64,000 bases of DNA, from NCBI RefSeq assembly GCF_018863415.1, contig NZ_JAHKSN010000007.1:62001-126000 (forward strand). Reading direction: 5' to 3'. A program made the translations under genes and the position numbers. Under the pieces are notes generated by a model. It was not told where the DNA came from. It saw nothing but the letters and a program-made list of their open reading frames with translations, and did no database searches. Source of the stretch: Deinococcus aestuarii (GTDB lineage Bacteria > Deinococcota > Deinococci > Deinococcales > Deinococcaceae). This document shows, one piece after another, positions 1 to 11,043 of the stretch. Position 1 is the stretch's first letter, and every line of letters starts with the position of its first letter.

Positions 1-35
1 ATGCCGAGCAGGGTGAGCCGGTCGAGCGGGGTCAT
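1..35 (-). CDS. Possible 5' end of a gene leaving the window
   Basis: An ATG on the minus strand at 35 opens a frame reading MTPLDRLTLLG that runs off the window. A TACGGT box at 46-41 lies 5 nt upstream of the ATG, which resembles the leaderless promoter layout seen at many genes here, although the gap is slightly short. Only 11 codons are visible, so no function can be given. It could be a chance ATG. Confidence 0.3.
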   Translation of the reverse strand, partial: MTPLDRLTLLG

Positions 36-108
36 GCCCCACCGTAACGGGTGCGCGGCGGCGCAGGGGAGTGCGTCAACCGACGGTGAAGCCGGGAGGC
101 GCCCGGGC

Positions 109-675
109 TCAGGTCAGCTCCAGGACGAGGTGCCGGTAGCGCCCCCCCGCGACCACCCGTTCCCCCGCCGCCCGGTAGCCGTGCCGCTCGTAGAGGCGGG
201 CGGCCGGATTCGCCTCCCCGGCGAGCAGCCCCACGCGCGACAGGCCCAGCTCGCGCGCCCGCGCCGCCACCGCGCCGAGCAGCCGCCCTCCCACGCCCTG
301 CCCGCGCGCCTCCTCGACCACCGCCAGCGTGTCGAGGTACAGCTCGCCCGGCGTGGCCTCGGGGTCGATGCGGTCCGGGAGGCCCAGGGCCCGCAGCCGC
401 TCGCGGAAGGGGGCGTCGAGCGCCTGCGCCTCCGAGCCGGGGTAGGCCACCGCCAGCCCCAGCGGCCTCCCCGGGCCCTCGGCGATCAGGGTGTGCGTGT
501 GGCTCAGGCGGTTGTCCCGCAGCGGGAAGAAGCCCAGCAGCACCCGCGCCGCCCCGGTGTCCGACTCCGCTCCGGTGAGGGCGAGCCCGATCCTCCCGAT
601 GGTCGCCTGCATGAGCGGCACGGCAAAGGCCGCGTCGAAGGGGCGGGCGGGGCGGATCTGGAGGGGGGCGGTCAT
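109..675 (-). CDS. GNAT-family N-acetyltransferase
   Basis: A 188-residue protein with the GNAT fold, expected to move an acetyl group from acetyl-CoA to an amine; the substrate is unknown. The acetyl-CoA loop is visible as RGQGVGGRLL, preceded by the strand LYLDTLAVVEE and followed by the C-terminal NPAARLYERHGYRAAGE helix-strand typical of the family. The ATG at 675 (MTAPLQIRP) is preferred because the fold begins there; the frame stays open to an ATG at 759, which would add an atypical basic tail. It is divergent from the oxidoreductase at 782. Cytoplasmic. Confidence 0.85.
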   Translation of the reverse strand: MTAPLQIRPARPFDAAFAVPLMQATIGRIGLALTGAESDTGAARVLLGFFPLRDNRLSHTHTLIAEGPGRPLGLAVAYPGSEAQALDAPFRERLRALGLPDRIDPEATPGELYLDTLAVVEEARGQGVGGRLLGAVAARARELGLSRVGLLAGEANPAARLYERHGYRAAGERVVAGGRYRHLVLELT

Positions 676-781
676 GCCCGGACAGCCTGACACGCCCGAA
701 CGGCGCGGGGGAGGCCGAACGGTAAAGGCCCGCTCATCGTGCCCGGTCGGCAGGACCATCCGGCGAGCTTACGGTGCAGCC

Positions 782-1885
782 ATGCCCCTGAAACCGGACC
801 TGCCCCTTCCCGAATCCGAGACGCGCCGCGTGGGCTTTGCCATCGTCGGCCTCGGGCAACTCAGCGTGGAGGAACTTATCCCCGCCGCGCGCACGAGCGA
901 GCACGCGAGCGTGGCCGCCCTCGTTACCGACGACGAGGAGAAGGGCCGCGCCTACGCCCGGGCGCTCGACCTCACCGAAGAGGACGTGTACACCTACGAA
1001 CGCTTCGAGGACCTGGGGGGCCGCGAGGACGTGGAGGCCGTCTACATCGTCTTGCCCAACAGCCTGCACCGGGACTTCACCGAGCGGGCCGCGCGGATGG
1101 GCAAGCACGTCCTGTGCGAGAAGCCGCTCTCGGTGAACGCGGAGGAGGCGCAGGCGATGGTGGACGCCTGCAAGAAGGCGAACGTGCTGCTGATGACCGC
1201 CTACCGCTGCCAGTACACGCCCCAGCACTGGGCCGCCCGCGAGGCCGTGCAGGGGGGCAGGCTCGGCGAGGTCAAGCTCCTCGATAGCGTCCACGGGCAG
1301 TCGGAGGACGACCCGGAGGCGTGGCGCATGAGGATGGCCCTGGCGGGTGGCGGTCCCCTCCCCGACGTGGGCATCTACAGCCTGAACACCGTGCGCTTCG
1401 TCCTCGGCACCGAGCCCGAGTGGGTCTTTGCCACCCTGCACCGGCCGGAAGACGACGAGCGCTTCCGGGAGGTCGAGGAGTCGGTGAGCTTCATGCTGGG
1501 CTTCCCGGGCGGCATCGTCGCCAACTGCCTGACGAGCTACGGCATCCACAAGACGGCCACCCTGCGCGTCCTCGGCGAGGAGGGCACCGTGCTGATGGAC
1601 CCCGCCTTCACCTACCAGGGCCTGAGCCTGACCATCTCCGACCAGAAGGGGGACTTCCAACCCAAGCTCCCCGACGAGGACCAGTTCGGCCTGGAGTTCG
1701 ACCACTTCGCCCAGCGGGTGCGCGACGGCAGGGCGCCGTGGACCCCCGGCGAGGAGGGCGTGCAAGACCACCGCATCATGGACGCGATCTACGAGAGCGC
1801 CCGCACGGGACAGGTCGTGCGCCTGACGCCCGTCCAGGGCCGCGACGTCTTCCGGGGCGAGAAGCCCGGGGCGGCGGGCCAATAG
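782..1885 (+). CDS. Gfo/Idh/MocA family oxidoreductase
   Basis: A 367-residue NAD(P)-dependent oxidoreductase, probably acting on a sugar or sugar derivative. The N-terminal Rossmann domain begins at about residue 15 with a GLGQLS dinucleotide-binding loop. The family motif CEKPLS, carrying the catalytic Lys, is present near residue 118. The C-terminal half fits the Gfo/Idh alpha/beta domain. The start at 782 is set by a TACGGT box at 770-775, six nt upstream, giving a leaderless layout; the longer open frame upstream overlaps the acetyltransferase antisense and is not used. The next gene follows after 2 nt, so they are probably co-transcribed. The specific substrate cannot be read from the sequence. 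Confidence 0.9.
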   Translation: MPLKPDLPLPESETRRVGFAIVGLGQLSVEELIPAARTSEHASVAALVTDDEEKGRAYARALDLTEEDVYTYERFEDLGGREDVEAVYIVLPNSLHRDFTERAARMGKHVLCEKPLSVNAEEAQAMVDACKKANVLLMTAYRCQYTPQHWAAREAVQGGRLGEVKLLDSVHGQSEDDPEAWRMRMALAGGGPLPDVGIYSLNTVRFVLGTEPEWVFATLHRPEDDERFREVEESVSFMLGFPGGIVANCLTSYGIHKTATLRVLGEEGTVLMDPAFTYQGLSLTISDQKGDFQPKLPDEDQFGLEFDHFAQRVRDGRAPWTPGEEGVQDHRIMDAIYESARTGQVVRLTPVQGRDVFRGEKPGAAGQ

Positions 1886-1887
1886 AC

Positions 1888-2448
1888 GTGACGGGTGGGG
1901 TGGACGTGCTGTGGCGCGGCCTCGACCCGCGCGGGGAGAGCCTGGAACACCTGCGGCTCGAGTCCGCGCGGGCACGTGGCACGGTCGTCGCGCGAACGGG
2001 CGGCGTGCTGTTCACCCTGGGCTACGTGGTGGAGATCGACCCGGAGGGATATCCCCGCCTGACGACCCTGCGGGTGGTGGACGGCCCCACCCTCCAGTTG
2101 CGCCGGGCCTGGGACGGCGGCTGGAGCGACGCCCACGGGCGGCCTCTCCCCGAGCTGACGGGCTGCACCGACATCGACATCCAGGCCACCCCCTTCACGA
2201 ACACCCTGCCCCTGCGCCGCCTGAACCTGCCCCTAGGGGCGGGGGCCGTGGTTCTCGCCGCGTGGGTGGGCGTGCCCGAGCTGGGGGTGCGGGCCGTCCG
2301 GCAACGCTATACCCGGCTGGGTGACCACACGTACCGCTACGAGAATCTGGAAAGCGGCTACGCGGCGGAGCTCACCGTGGACGCGGCGGGGCTCGTCACC
2401 CTCTATCCGGGGGCGTTCGAGCGAGTGCAGCCGGGGGCCCAGTCTTAA
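1888..2448 (+). CDS. Putative glycolipid-binding family protein
   Basis: A 186-residue protein starting at GTG 1888, only 2 nt after the upstream oxidoreductase stop; GTG at 1900 or 1906 is possible. The opening LWRGLDPRGESLEHLRLE and the later GCTDIDIQATPFTNTLPLRR resemble the 'putative glycolipid-binding' family (PF06475-like), whose members have no established biochemical role. There is no signal peptide or membrane segment. Coupling to a Gfo/Idh/MocA enzyme suggests carbohydrate or glycolipid work, but that is inference from position only. Confidence 0.7.
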   Translation: MTGGVDVLWRGLDPRGESLEHLRLESARARGTVVARTGGVLFTLGYVVEIDPEGYPRLTTLRVVDGPTLQLRRAWDGGWSDAHGRPLPELTGCTDIDIQATPFTNTLPLRRLNLPLGAGAVVLAAWVGVPELGVRAVRQRYTRLGDHTYRYENLESGYAAELTVDAAGLVTLYPGAFERVQPGAQS

Positions 2449-2520
2449 GGGGAGCGCAAGCCGCCCCTCCCCGCGAACCGGCGTCATTCCCTACAGCCGC
2501 GGTTTCCCCTTCCCGCCAGA

Positions 2521-3756
2521 ATGCCCGCCATGCTGTTCGGAGAGGGAGACGTGTGCATCGTGGGGGGCGGCCCGGCGGGGATGATCCTGGCCCTGCTCCT
2601 CGCGCGCCAGGGCATCGCCGTGACGGTGTTGGAGGCGGCCCGCGACTTCGAGCGTTCCTTCCGGGGCGATACCCTCCACCCCGCGATCATGGAACTCCTC
2701 GAGGGGCTCGGCCTCGCCGAGCCCCTGTTGCGTCTGGCGCATACCCGCGCCCACCGCGCCCGCTTCATCACGCCCGCGCGCACCCAGGTCATCGCCGACT
2801 TCTCGTGCCTGCGCACGCCCTATCCCTACCTCACCGTGATGGCCCAGGCCCGCTTCCTGACCTTCCTCGCCGGGGAATTGGGACGGTATGGGCACGCCCG
2901 GGTCGTCATGGGCGCCCGGGTCGAGGGCCTGCTGGAGGAAGGTGGCCGGGTGACGGGCGTGCGCTACCGGCAGGGCGGCACCCTGCACGACCTCCCCGCG
3001 CGGCTCACGATGGGGGCGGACGGGCGGTTTTCCAAGGTGCGCTCGCTTTCGGGTCTGACCCTGCGGCGCCTCTCACCGGGTCAGGACGTGCTGTGGTTCG
3101 CCCTGCCCCGGCGTGAGGACGACCCCGGCGGCAGCATCGACCTGCACCTCGGCGGCCCTCACTGCATCGTCACCACCGACCACGGCGAACGCTGGCAGGT
3201 GGGGTACTCCATCCGCAAGGACAGTTACGGGCAGGCGCGGGAACACGGCGTGGGTCCCATCCGGCAAGCCGTGGCCGAGACGATCCCCTGGCTGGCCGAC
3301 CGGGTGGGGCTGCTGACCGAGTGGACCCAGTTGCACCTCCTCGCGGTCGAGGTGGCGCGGGTACGGCGCTGGTGGCGGCCCGGCCTGCTCCTGATTGGGG
3401 ACGCCGCGCACCCCATTTCCCCCATCGGCGGCATGGGCATCAACATGGCCGTGCAGGACGCAGTGGCGGCGGCCAACGTGCTCTCGGGTCCCCTGCGCTC
3501 GGGGTGGGTGCGGCCCCGGCACCTCGCGCGGGTGCAGCGGGAGCGCGCGTGGCAGATCGCCGTGCTTCAGGGGCAGCAGGTTATCCAGGAGCGCGAGGTG
3601 GTGGGGATTCACACGGGGGCCCAGCTCCACGTTCCCACCACCCTGATCCGGGTGCTGCACGGGCTGCCCGGCCTGCGCCGCCTGCCCGGGTACGTCACGG
3701 CGTATGGGCTGAAGCCGGTGCGGCTGCACCCAAGGTGGGCGGTGGAGCGGGTGTGA
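2521..3756 (+). CDS. FAD-dependent monooxygenase (PHBH/UbiH type)
   Basis: A 411-residue flavoprotein of the aromatic-ring hydroxylase superfamily. Three FAD motifs are visible: the N-terminal VGGGPAG loop near residue 15, the middle GADGRFSKVR (DG motif) near 160, and LLIGDAAHPISPIGGMGINM (GD motif) near 295. It would use NAD(P)H and O2 to hydroxylate an aromatic or polyprenyl substrate that cannot be predicted here. ATG 2521 or ATG 2530 could start it; both lie just before the FAD motif. It stands alone, with a 72-nt gap before it and a repeat-containing gap after it. Confidence 0.88.
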   Translation: MPAMLFGEGDVCIVGGGPAGMILALLLARQGIAVTVLEAARDFERSFRGDTLHPAIMELLEGLGLAEPLLRLAHTRAHRARFITPARTQVIADFSCLRTPYPYLTVMAQARFLTFLAGELGRYGHARVVMGARVEGLLEEGGRVTGVRYRQGGTLHDLPARLTMGADGRFSKVRSLSGLTLRRLSPGQDVLWFALPRREDDPGGSIDLHLGGPHCIVTTDHGERWQVGYSIRKDSYGQAREHGVGPIRQAVAETIPWLADRVGLLTEWTQLHLLAVEVARVRRWWRPGLLLIGDAAHPISPIGGMGINMAVQDAVAAANVLSGPLRSGWVRPRHLARVQRERAWQIAVLQGQQVIQEREVVGIHTGAQLHVPTTLIRVLHGLPGLRRLPGYVTAYGLKPVRLHPRWAVERV

Positions 3757-3908
3757 CCTGCCTACACTACGTTCCTCTTCAGCCACGCCTCGAACTTCGA
3801 CGCGACCGAATGCGTGGCGCGGCCCGAACTCGATGAGGAAAGTTTCTGTCCTCGCCTGCCGCACTCTTAGCCGATCTTTCACGGGTTCAGACGTTGGAGC
3901 TTTGCCCA

Positions 3909-3940
3909 TTCCCCTTGAGGGGGGAGGCCGGGTGGGGGTG
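3909..3940 (+). repeat. Interspersed repeat, type B copy
   Basis: A segment reading TTCCCCTTGAGGGGGGAGG followed by a G-rich tail. The reverse complement of 42930-42962 carries almost the same block, so this is one of several dispersed intergenic repeats in the window. CCCCTTGAGGGG forms a short inverted repeat. Confidence 0.6.
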
Positions 3941-4000
3941 AACCGTCGCGGCGTGAAGGAGCCCGTGGACGGGGGAAGGCATTTTCCAGGCGTCGGCGCC

Positions 4001-4032
4001 GGTCACACGCCCCCTCACCCCGGCCCTCTCCC
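4001..4032 (+). repeat. Interspersed repeat, 32 nt identical to 42833-42864 (inverted)
   Basis: These 32 nt, running from GGTCACACG to CCCTCTCCC, match the reverse complement of 42833-42864 without a mismatch. Similarity continues more loosely through ACGAGGGGAGAAGGAGA. Both copies are intergenic. The layout resembles REP-like or small mobile hairpin repeats spread through many bacterial genomes. Confidence 0.75.
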
Positions 4033-4055
4033 ACGAGGGGAGAAGGAGACCACGA

Positions 4056-6281
<2,226 letters not shown>

Positions 6282-6291
6282 TCCCGTCTCC

Positions 6292-6627
6292 TCACTCGCC
6301 CGGCTCCGGCTCGGCGACGGTCATCAGGGGGTGCCCCTCGCGCCGCGCGTGGGCGGTGACCTGGGCGACCTTCGTCTCGGCCACGTCGCGGGTGTAGACG
6401 CCCGCCACCCCCTGTCCCTTGTGGTGGACGGCGAGCATGATGAGTTCGGCCTCCGGCCCCGACTTGCGGAAGTAGCGCGTCAGCACCCGCACCACGAACT
6501 CCATCGGCGTGTAGTCGTCGTTGAGCAGCAGCACGCGGTAGAGCCGGGGCCGCTGCGTCTGGTTCTGCGTCTCGGTGCGTTCCAGCGTCCCCGTGCGCCC
6601 ACCCGTCTCGTTGTCGCGGCGCGTCAT
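6292..6627 (-). CDS. clpS: ATP-dependent Clp protease adaptor ClpS
   Basis: A 111-residue adaptor that delivers N-end-rule substrates to ClpA. The substrate-binding stretch [16 protein letters not shown] is intact ([10 protein letters not shown] is the classic signature), followed by [20 protein letters not shown] disordered, polar N-terminal tail of about 25 residues precedes the fold, as expected for ClpS. A TAGACT box (6639-6634 on the minus strand) sits 6 nt upstream of the ATG, suggesting a leaderless transcript covering clpS and clpA. Confidence 0.96.
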   Translation of the reverse strand: MTRRDNETGGRTGTLERTETQNQTQRPRLYRVLLLNDDYTPMEFVVRVLTRYFRKSGPEAELIMLAVHHKGQGVAGVYTRDVAETKVAQVTAHARREGHPLMTVAEPEPGE

Positions 6628-6696
6628 GGGGGGAGTCTACCCGCGTGCCGGGAAGGGGGGCGCGGTGAACGTCACGGTCGGGCGAACGGGGGAACG

Positions 6697-6725
6697 AAAA
6701 GGAACCCCCCGCGAAAGGAGGTTCC
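6697..6725 (-). terminator. Rho-independent terminator of the LEA-like gene
   Basis: Read on the minus strand, GGAACCTCC (6725-6717), loop TTTCGCG, then GGGGGTTCC (6709-6701) form a 9-bp stem with one G-T pair, followed by TTTT (6700-6697). It lies 20 nt past the stop of the gene at 6746-7705 and before the clpS promoter. Confidence 0.8.
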
Positions 6726-6745
6726 TGAGCGGGGTCGCCGAGCCC

Positions 6746-7705
6746 TCAGAGGTTGCGCTTGGCGTCCTGCACGGCGTTCTTGGCGTCGGATTTCACGTCC
6801 TGGGCCGTGTTCTTCAGGTCCTTCTTCACGTCCTGGGCCGCGTTCTGCGCCTTGTTCGCCGCGCTCTGAGCGCCCGCCTTGGCGTCCTGCGCCGCGTCCT
6901 TGACCTCGACCGTCGCGCCACTCACGGCGGCCTGGGCGTCGCTCTTGGCCTGCTGGGCGGAGGAGGGAACGGTGGCGCCGCTCTGCTCACCCATCCTCAG
7001 GTCCTGCGTGACCTGCTGGAGGTGGCCCGCATTGCCTTGGGCCGCGTCCTTCACGTCCGCCCCTGCCTGCCGGGCTCCCTGCTGCACGTCCGACTTCACG
7101 TCCCGCGCGGTGGCCTTGGCCTCCTGCGCGAGGTCCTGGGCCTTGTCCCTGGCCTGGCCCGCGCCCTGCCGCACGTCGTCTTTGGCGTTCTGGGCGGCGG
7201 CCTTCACGTCGGAGGCGACGTCCTGCGCCTTGCTCCGGGCCTGCTCGGCGGCCTGCCGGGCGGCGTCACTGGCGTCTCCGGCGGCGTCTTTCACCTCGCC
7301 CTTCACGTCCTTCGCCTCGCGCCCGGCGGTGGCGGCCACGTCGCCCGCCGCGTCCTTCGCCTCACCCGCCACCTGGGCCACGGCGGCCTTCACGTCGTCG
7401 GCGACCTGCTTCGCGCGGTCCACCCCGGCCTCGGCTCCGCCCGAGGCGGCGGCCTGCTGGACCTCGCCCGCCTTCTCGGCGATCACCTGACCGGCGCTCA
7501 CGGCGGCGCCTTTCGTCTTCTCCCAGCCCTGGGCCACGCTCTCGCCCACGTTCTCGGCGGCGTCCTTGAGGCCCAGCTCGCCGAGCTTCTGGTCGAGGGC
7601 CCGGCGGTTTTGCTCCCGGCTGAGGTAATAGGCCCCCGCGCCGATCAGCGCACCCAGCAACAGGAGGCGTTTGAGGGGAAAGTGGCGTTCATGAGTATCG
7701 GACAT
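6746..7705 (-). CDS. LEA-like repetitive hydrophilic protein with N-terminal membrane anchor
   Basis: A 319-residue protein dominated by Ala, Lys, Asp, Gln and Val in irregular 11-residue-like repeats ([33 protein letters not shown]). It is predicted to be disordered or amphipathic helical, like group 3 late-embryogenesis-abundant proteins that protect cells in desiccation. The basic N-terminus is followed by a hydrophobic segment, [16 protein letters not shown] (about residues 13-28), which could anchor it in the membrane. A TAGGCT box lies 7 nt before the ATG. The family likeness is by composition and repeat style; apolipoprotein-like or YtxH-like proteins can look similar. A terminator follows at 6697-6725. 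Confidence 0.8.
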   Translation of the reverse strand: MSDTHERHFPLKRLLLLGALIGAGAYYLSREQNRRALDQKLGELGLKDAAENVGESVAQGWEKTKGAAVSAGQVIAEKAGEVQQAAASGGAEAGVDRAKQVADDVKAAVAQVAGEAKDAAGDVAATAGREAKDVKGEVKDAAGDASDAARQAAEQARSKAQDVASDVKAAAQNAKDDVRQGAGQARDKAQDLAQEAKATARDVKSDVQQGARQAGADVKDAAQGNAGHLQQVTQDLRMGEQSGATVPSSAQQAKSDAQAAVSGATVEVKDAAQDAKAGAQSAANKAQNAAQDVKKDLKNTAQDVKSDAKNAVQDAKRNL

Positions 7706-7762
7706 GGAAGTCAGCCTAGTCCCCCCCGTCCGGGGGCGGATGAGGTCCGGTTCAGGCCGGAT

Positions 7763-8158
7763 TCACGGCCCTTTCGCCGCCTCGGGGAGCCCCAGCCGCC
7801 CGGCCAGCCCGTCGGCGAGCAGCCACTCCTCGGGCTCCTGGGCGTCCTGCACCCGCACGAGGACGCACCCCCGGTCGAGGTAGAAGGCGACGATCTTGGC
7901 CCACGCCTCCTCCTCGTCCCCGGCCTCCTCCTCGATATCCAAGAGGGTTCCCCACACGTCGCCCTCCACCTCCGCGCTGCGCAGGGCCTCCGCGTGGCCG
8001 CTGAGCACGTAGGCGTCCACCGCCTCCTCGGGGGGGTACCCGGTCCCCGGCACGCGGCGCTGGAGCTGGTCGTCCCGTTCGTACAGGCCCGCCAGAAAGG
8101 TCTCCCACTGCGCCTGCGTCAGTTCTATCGTCTGCCCCCCGCCCGTCTCGCCGCTCAT
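7763..8158 (-). CDS. Hypothetical acidic cytoplasmic protein
   Basis: A 131-residue protein I do not recognise as a named family. It is acidic, with stretches such as [15 protein letters not shown], no signal peptide and no membrane segment. The start at 8158 (MSGETGGGQ) is supported by a TACACT box 7 nt upstream (8171-8166 on the minus strand), the leaderless layout seen elsewhere. It is divergent from the DUF1517 gene, and both promoters fit into 105 nt. Confidence 0.75.
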   Translation of the reverse strand: MSGETGGGQTIELTQAQWETFLAGLYERDDQLQRRVPGTGYPPEEAVDAYVLSGHAEALRSAEVEGDVWGTLLDIEEEAGDEEEAWAKIVAFYLDRGCVLVRVQDAQEPEEWLLADGLAGRLGLPEAAKGP

Positions 8159-8263
8159 GGGGGGCAGTGTACGGCGCGCCCCCCGGGGAAGAAGACGGGT
8201 CTTGGCCGAAACTTCACGCCCTGGAAGGCATCCGGGGTGCCCAGCCCCTACACTGGGGCCAGT

Positions 8264-9250
8264 ATGCCGAGCCTCTCCCCCAAGACCCTGCGGGGCGCCC
8301 TGGTCCTCCTCGCCACCCTCGCCCTGTGCCTCGCCGCCCTGATCCTGCTGAGCCATGCGGGCGCGCAGTCGGGCGGGGGCTTCGGGGGCAGCGCGGGCGG
8401 CGGGGGAGGCTCGGCGGGGGGCGGGTACAGCGGCGGGGGGGGAGGCTACTCCGGCGGCTTCCCGGGCGGCGGCTACAGCAGCGGGCCCGTGATCGTCGGG
8501 GGCGGCGGCCCGGTCATCGTCGGTGGGGGAGGGTACGGCTACGGGGGCGGGGGCTTCGGGCTGATCGGCCTGCTCCTCTTCGGGCTGGTGGTCTTCTCGG
8601 TGGTGGGCTTCATGCGCCGCAGTCTGGGTGGGGGCGGGGCGCAGACCCTGGGCGGCGGGGGCCTGGGCAGCCTCAGCGGCACCGCGCAGGCCGTGTCCGT
8701 GCAGATCCTGATGGCCGAGGGCGACGAGGTGAAGCGCTCCTTGCAACGCGTCGCCCAGAGCGGCGACCCTGACACGAACGAGGGTCTCGCCCGGATGCTT
8801 CAGGAGGCCGCCCTGGTGGCCCTGCGCCACCCCGAGCGCTGGGTGTACGGCAACGTCGAGCGCGCCCAGGGCTCCGCGAGCGCCGCCGACAGTCAGGTGG
8901 GCGCCTGGGCGACCGAGGCCCGCGCCGCCTTCACCGAGCAGACCACCAGCAACTACCAGAACCGGGACGTGAACACCGGCTTCGAGCAGCGGGGCGACTA
9001 CACCTTCCAGGGCGAGGGCACCGACCTCTACCTCGCCGTCACCATCGCGGTGGCCGCGCACGCCCTCGCCTCGCTGCCGCCCGCCGGAGTCACGACCGCT
9101 GCCGAGGCCCGCGCCGCCCTGGGTGCGATCAGCTCGGTCAGCCCCGGCGACCTGATCCGCGCCGAGGTCGTCTGGAGCCCCGACGCGCCCGGCGAGTTCC
9201 TCAGCGAGGACGAGGCGATCTTGAAGTACCCGAAGCTCACGAAGCTGTGA
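8264..9250 (+). CDS. DUF1517 family membrane protein, Gly-rich
   Basis: A 328-residue protein. The N-terminus has a hydrophobic segment ([20 protein letters not shown], residues 13-32), then an exported Gly/Ser-rich linker with many GGGGG tracts (about 35-95), a second membrane helix [19 protein letters not shown] near 100-118, and a globular C-terminal part from [19 protein letters not shown] onward that matches the DUF1517 pattern of plastid and cyanobacterial proteins. Function is unknown. A TACACT box at 8249-8254 lies 9 nt before the ATG. The Gly codon tracts make upstream frames long and misleading. Confidence 0.8.
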   Translation: MPSLSPKTLRGALVLLATLALCLAALILLSHAGAQSGGGFGGSAGGGGGSAGGGYSGGGGGYSGGFPGGGYSSGPVIVGGGGPVIVGGGGYGYGGGGFGLIGLLLFGLVVFSVVGFMRRSLGGGGAQTLGGGGLGSLSGTAQAVSVQILMAEGDEVKRSLQRVAQSGDPDTNEGLARMLQEAALVALRHPERWVYGNVERAQGSASAADSQVGAWATEARAAFTEQTTSNYQNRDVNTGFEQRGDYTFQGEGTDLYLAVTIAVAAHALASLPPAGVTTAAEARAALGAISSVSPGDLIRAEVVWSPDAPGEFLSEDEAILKYPKLTKL

Positions 9251-9295
9251 GTGGGAGGCGGGGTCAGCGTTGTCTTTCTCGGCCTTTTTCCCGCC

Positions 9296-9760
9296 TCATC
9301 GCGTCTCGGGGCCGGGGTTCGGGAGGGTCGAGGCGAACCACGCGCCGGGTGTCCGCCCCCGGGTGAGCAGCGCGCGCAGAGGTGAGGGCTCGAGCTGTCG
9401 GGCGTCCAGTTGGTCGAGGAAGACCCACTCGAAAGTCAGGTGCGCCTCCCGTGCCCTCACGGCCTGACGACGGCTGAGTCCCTCGCAGGTCGCGGCAAAG
9501 AGATGGTTGATCTCGTGGTGGACACCTCCGTCTTTATCCCGCCATTCATGCTCCACGACACCGAGAAAGGCCCCGACCGAGAAACCGAGCCCCGTCTCCT
9601 CGAACAGTTCCCGCGTCAGACACCGCGCCAGCCCCTCCCCAGCCTCGAGGTGCCCACCGGGCAGGAAAGTGTTGGTATGACCGCTTGCCTGGGCGAGGAG
9701 GATATGCCCGTCCTGCTCGATGACGGCGCGTGCGAGGAGATGTGTTCGGGGGAAGGACAT
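9296..9760 (-). CDS. NUDIX hydrolase
   Basis: A 154-residue NUDIX pyrophosphatase that would cleave a nucleoside diphosphate linked to another group. The Nudix box is complete: [20 protein letters not shown] followed by ETGL. The start MSFPRTHLL at 9760 is favoured by a TACCGT box 6 nt upstream (9772-9767); a longer frame to 9829 is unlikely. It converges on the DUF1517 gene. Deinococcus species are known for expanded NUDIX families linked to cleaning of damaged nucleotides, but the substrate here is unknown. Confidence 0.9.
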   Translation of the reverse strand: MSFPRTHLLARAVIEQDGHILLAQASGHTNTFLPGGHLEAGEGLARCLTRELFEETGLGFSVGAFLGVVEHEWRDKDGGVHHEINHLFAATCEGLSRRQAVRAREAHLTFEWVFLDQLDARQLEPSPLRALLTRGRTPGAWFASTLPNPGPETR

Positions 9761-9847
9761 GCCCACACGGTAGCTCCGGAGTCTGCTTCCCGCCCCCGTA
9801 ACGCCCCACCCGGTTTTTCCGCCTCCCACCCGCGATCATCCTCCCCG

Positions 9848-10174
9848 ATGTCCCGCCGCCGTCCCGAGTCCAACTGGCCTCCGCCGCCCGCCGAGCCCGA
9901 GCGCTGCGGCCTGTGCGGACGCGAGACTCCCGTCCTCACCGAACACCACCTCGTTCCCAAGTCGCAGGGGCGGCGACAGGGGGTCAAGATTCACGAGTTG
10001 CCCACCGTGCCCCTGTGCCCGGCCTGCCACAAGTTCCTCCACCGCACCTTCACGAACGCCGAGCTGGCGGGCGAGTACAACAGCGTGGACGCGCTCCTCG
10101 CCCACGAGGACGTGCAAAGGTTCGTCGCGTGGGTTCGCAAGCAGCCCGCGACGAAGGGAGTGCGGGTGCGGTAG
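9848..10174 (+). CDS. Small HNH-type zinc-finger protein
   Basis: A 108-residue protein with an HNH nuclease-like core: CGLCG, then TEHHLVPKS, then CPACHKFLH, giving four zinc-binding Cys and the HH/H catalytic pattern. Such small single-domain HNH proteins are common and mostly uncharacterised. ATG 9848 precedes the first Cys pair by about 20 residues and the upstream frame looks antisense to the NUDIX gene. Its stop abuts, with no gap, the stop of the convergent nucleotidyltransferase. No methylase or restriction partner is present. Confidence 0.78.
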   Translation: MSRRRPESNWPPPPAEPERCGLCGRETPVLTEHHLVPKSQGRRQGVKIHELPTVPLCPACHKFLHRTFTNAELAGEYNSVDALLAHEDVQRFVAWVRKQPATKGVRVR

Positions 10175-10966
10175 TCAGGGGGAGCGGTCCTGCCAGCTCG
10201 GGAGGGCGGCGATCCGTCCCGCCACGTCCTCCACGAAGCGCGCCGTCTGTGCGAAGTGGTCCTGGTCGGGTGTCTGGAGCCCGCCTCCGTACCACCAATC
10301 CAGCGCCCAGCCGATCAGCGAACTCCACTCCGGCAGCCGTTCCTGGGCCCACAGCCCCGCCCGCCGCTTGGAAAGCTGTTCGCCGTGGGTGGTCGTGTAG
10401 AGCGCGCGGCACAGGGTTAGGACGGCGTACGCCTGCCCGCCGGGGTGGTGCATCTCCGTCACCCACCCGGGCCAGGCGCCGACGTGTCCCCGGATGCCCG
10501 CCACGAACTCCGCCCGCGTGATCTCGGGGATGACCTCCCCCGGCGGCGGGCCAAACAGCGTGACTCCGCTTTGCCGGGCCAGGTACCAGTTCACGAGGTA
10601 ATGCGGCCCGGCGTTGAGGAGGTGCAGCGGCTCTCCTGGGCTAATCCGGATCATCACGCCGGGCTCGGTCCGGAAGGTCCGCAGGGCGGCGAGCGGCAGG
10701 TAATCGACCTCGATGCGGTCGTTCCAGGCGGGGAAATCCTCTACGAGACGCGCGTGCATCCGGTTCAGCTCCTCCACGTCCTCCTCACCGACCTCCGAGG
10801 AGAGGACCGCGAGCAGGTCCACGTCGCTGCGCTCGGGGTCGAAGTCGCCCGCCACGAGCGAGCCGTAGAGGTACAGGCCGACGAGACGGTCACCCAGAGC
10901 GTGCCGAATATCCGCGCCCAGGCGGTCCAGCAACGCGCCGACCTCGGCGTTCGGCGGGGAGAGCAT
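10175..10966 (-). CDS. Nucleotidyltransferase, aminoglycoside adenylyltransferase-like
   Basis: A 263-residue protein with the polymerase-beta-type core YLYGSLVAGDF then SDVDLLAVL (residues about 33-55), giving the GS and DxD metal-binding motifs, and a C-terminal helical domain like the DUF4111 part of AadA/ANT(3'')-type enzymes. It may adenylylate a small molecule; chromosomal homologues often lack proven antibiotic activity, so resistance should not be assumed. A TAAGCT box (10978-10973) stands 6 nt before the ATG, back to back with the murD promoter. Confidence 0.8.
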   Translation of the reverse strand: MLSPPNAEVGALLDRLGADIRHALGDRLVGLYLYGSLVAGDFDPERSDVDLLAVLSSEVGEEDVEELNRMHARLVEDFPAWNDRIEVDYLPLAALRTFRTEPGVMIRISPGEPLHLLNAGPHYLVNWYLARQSGVTLFGPPPGEVIPEITRAEFVAGIRGHVGAWPGWVTEMHHPGGQAYAVLTLCRALYTTTHGEQLSKRRAGLWAQERLPEWSSLIGWALDWWYGGGLQTPDQDHFAQTARFVEDVAGRIAALPSWQDRSP

Positions 10967-11043
10967 GTCCAGAGCTTAGCTGGAAAGGTCGCGGCGCTCA
11001 CCCTTCCGGCCGCGGCCCTTGGTCTTTCCCTTATGTTGGGGGC

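Larger units (their letters stand above)
3757..4055. other. Non-coding gap with repeats, 299 nt
   Basis: No credible gene in either strand. The region lies between the monooxygenase stop and the clpA stop (convergent). Its second half holds two GC-rich interspersed repeats at about 3909-3940 and 4001-4047, which may act as transcription stops between the convergent genes. No clear T-tailed hairpin was seen. Confidence 0.6.

Noticed and set aside
9255..9297. Terminator between the DUF1517 and NUDIX genes
   Set aside because: GAGGCGGG/CCCGCCTC arms are 8 bp, but the loop is 27 nt and the T-runs fall inside the loop, so it is weak evidence.
9848..10966. HNH protein plus nucleotidyltransferase as a defence or toxin pair
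   Set aside because: They are convergent, not an operon, and the nucleotidyltransferase resembles aminoglycoside adenylyltransferases rather than MNT/HEPN systems.
10175..10966. Acquired antibiotic-resistance gene
   Set aside because: No mobile element or cassette site nearby; base composition matches its neighbours; many chromosomal homologues have no resistance role.
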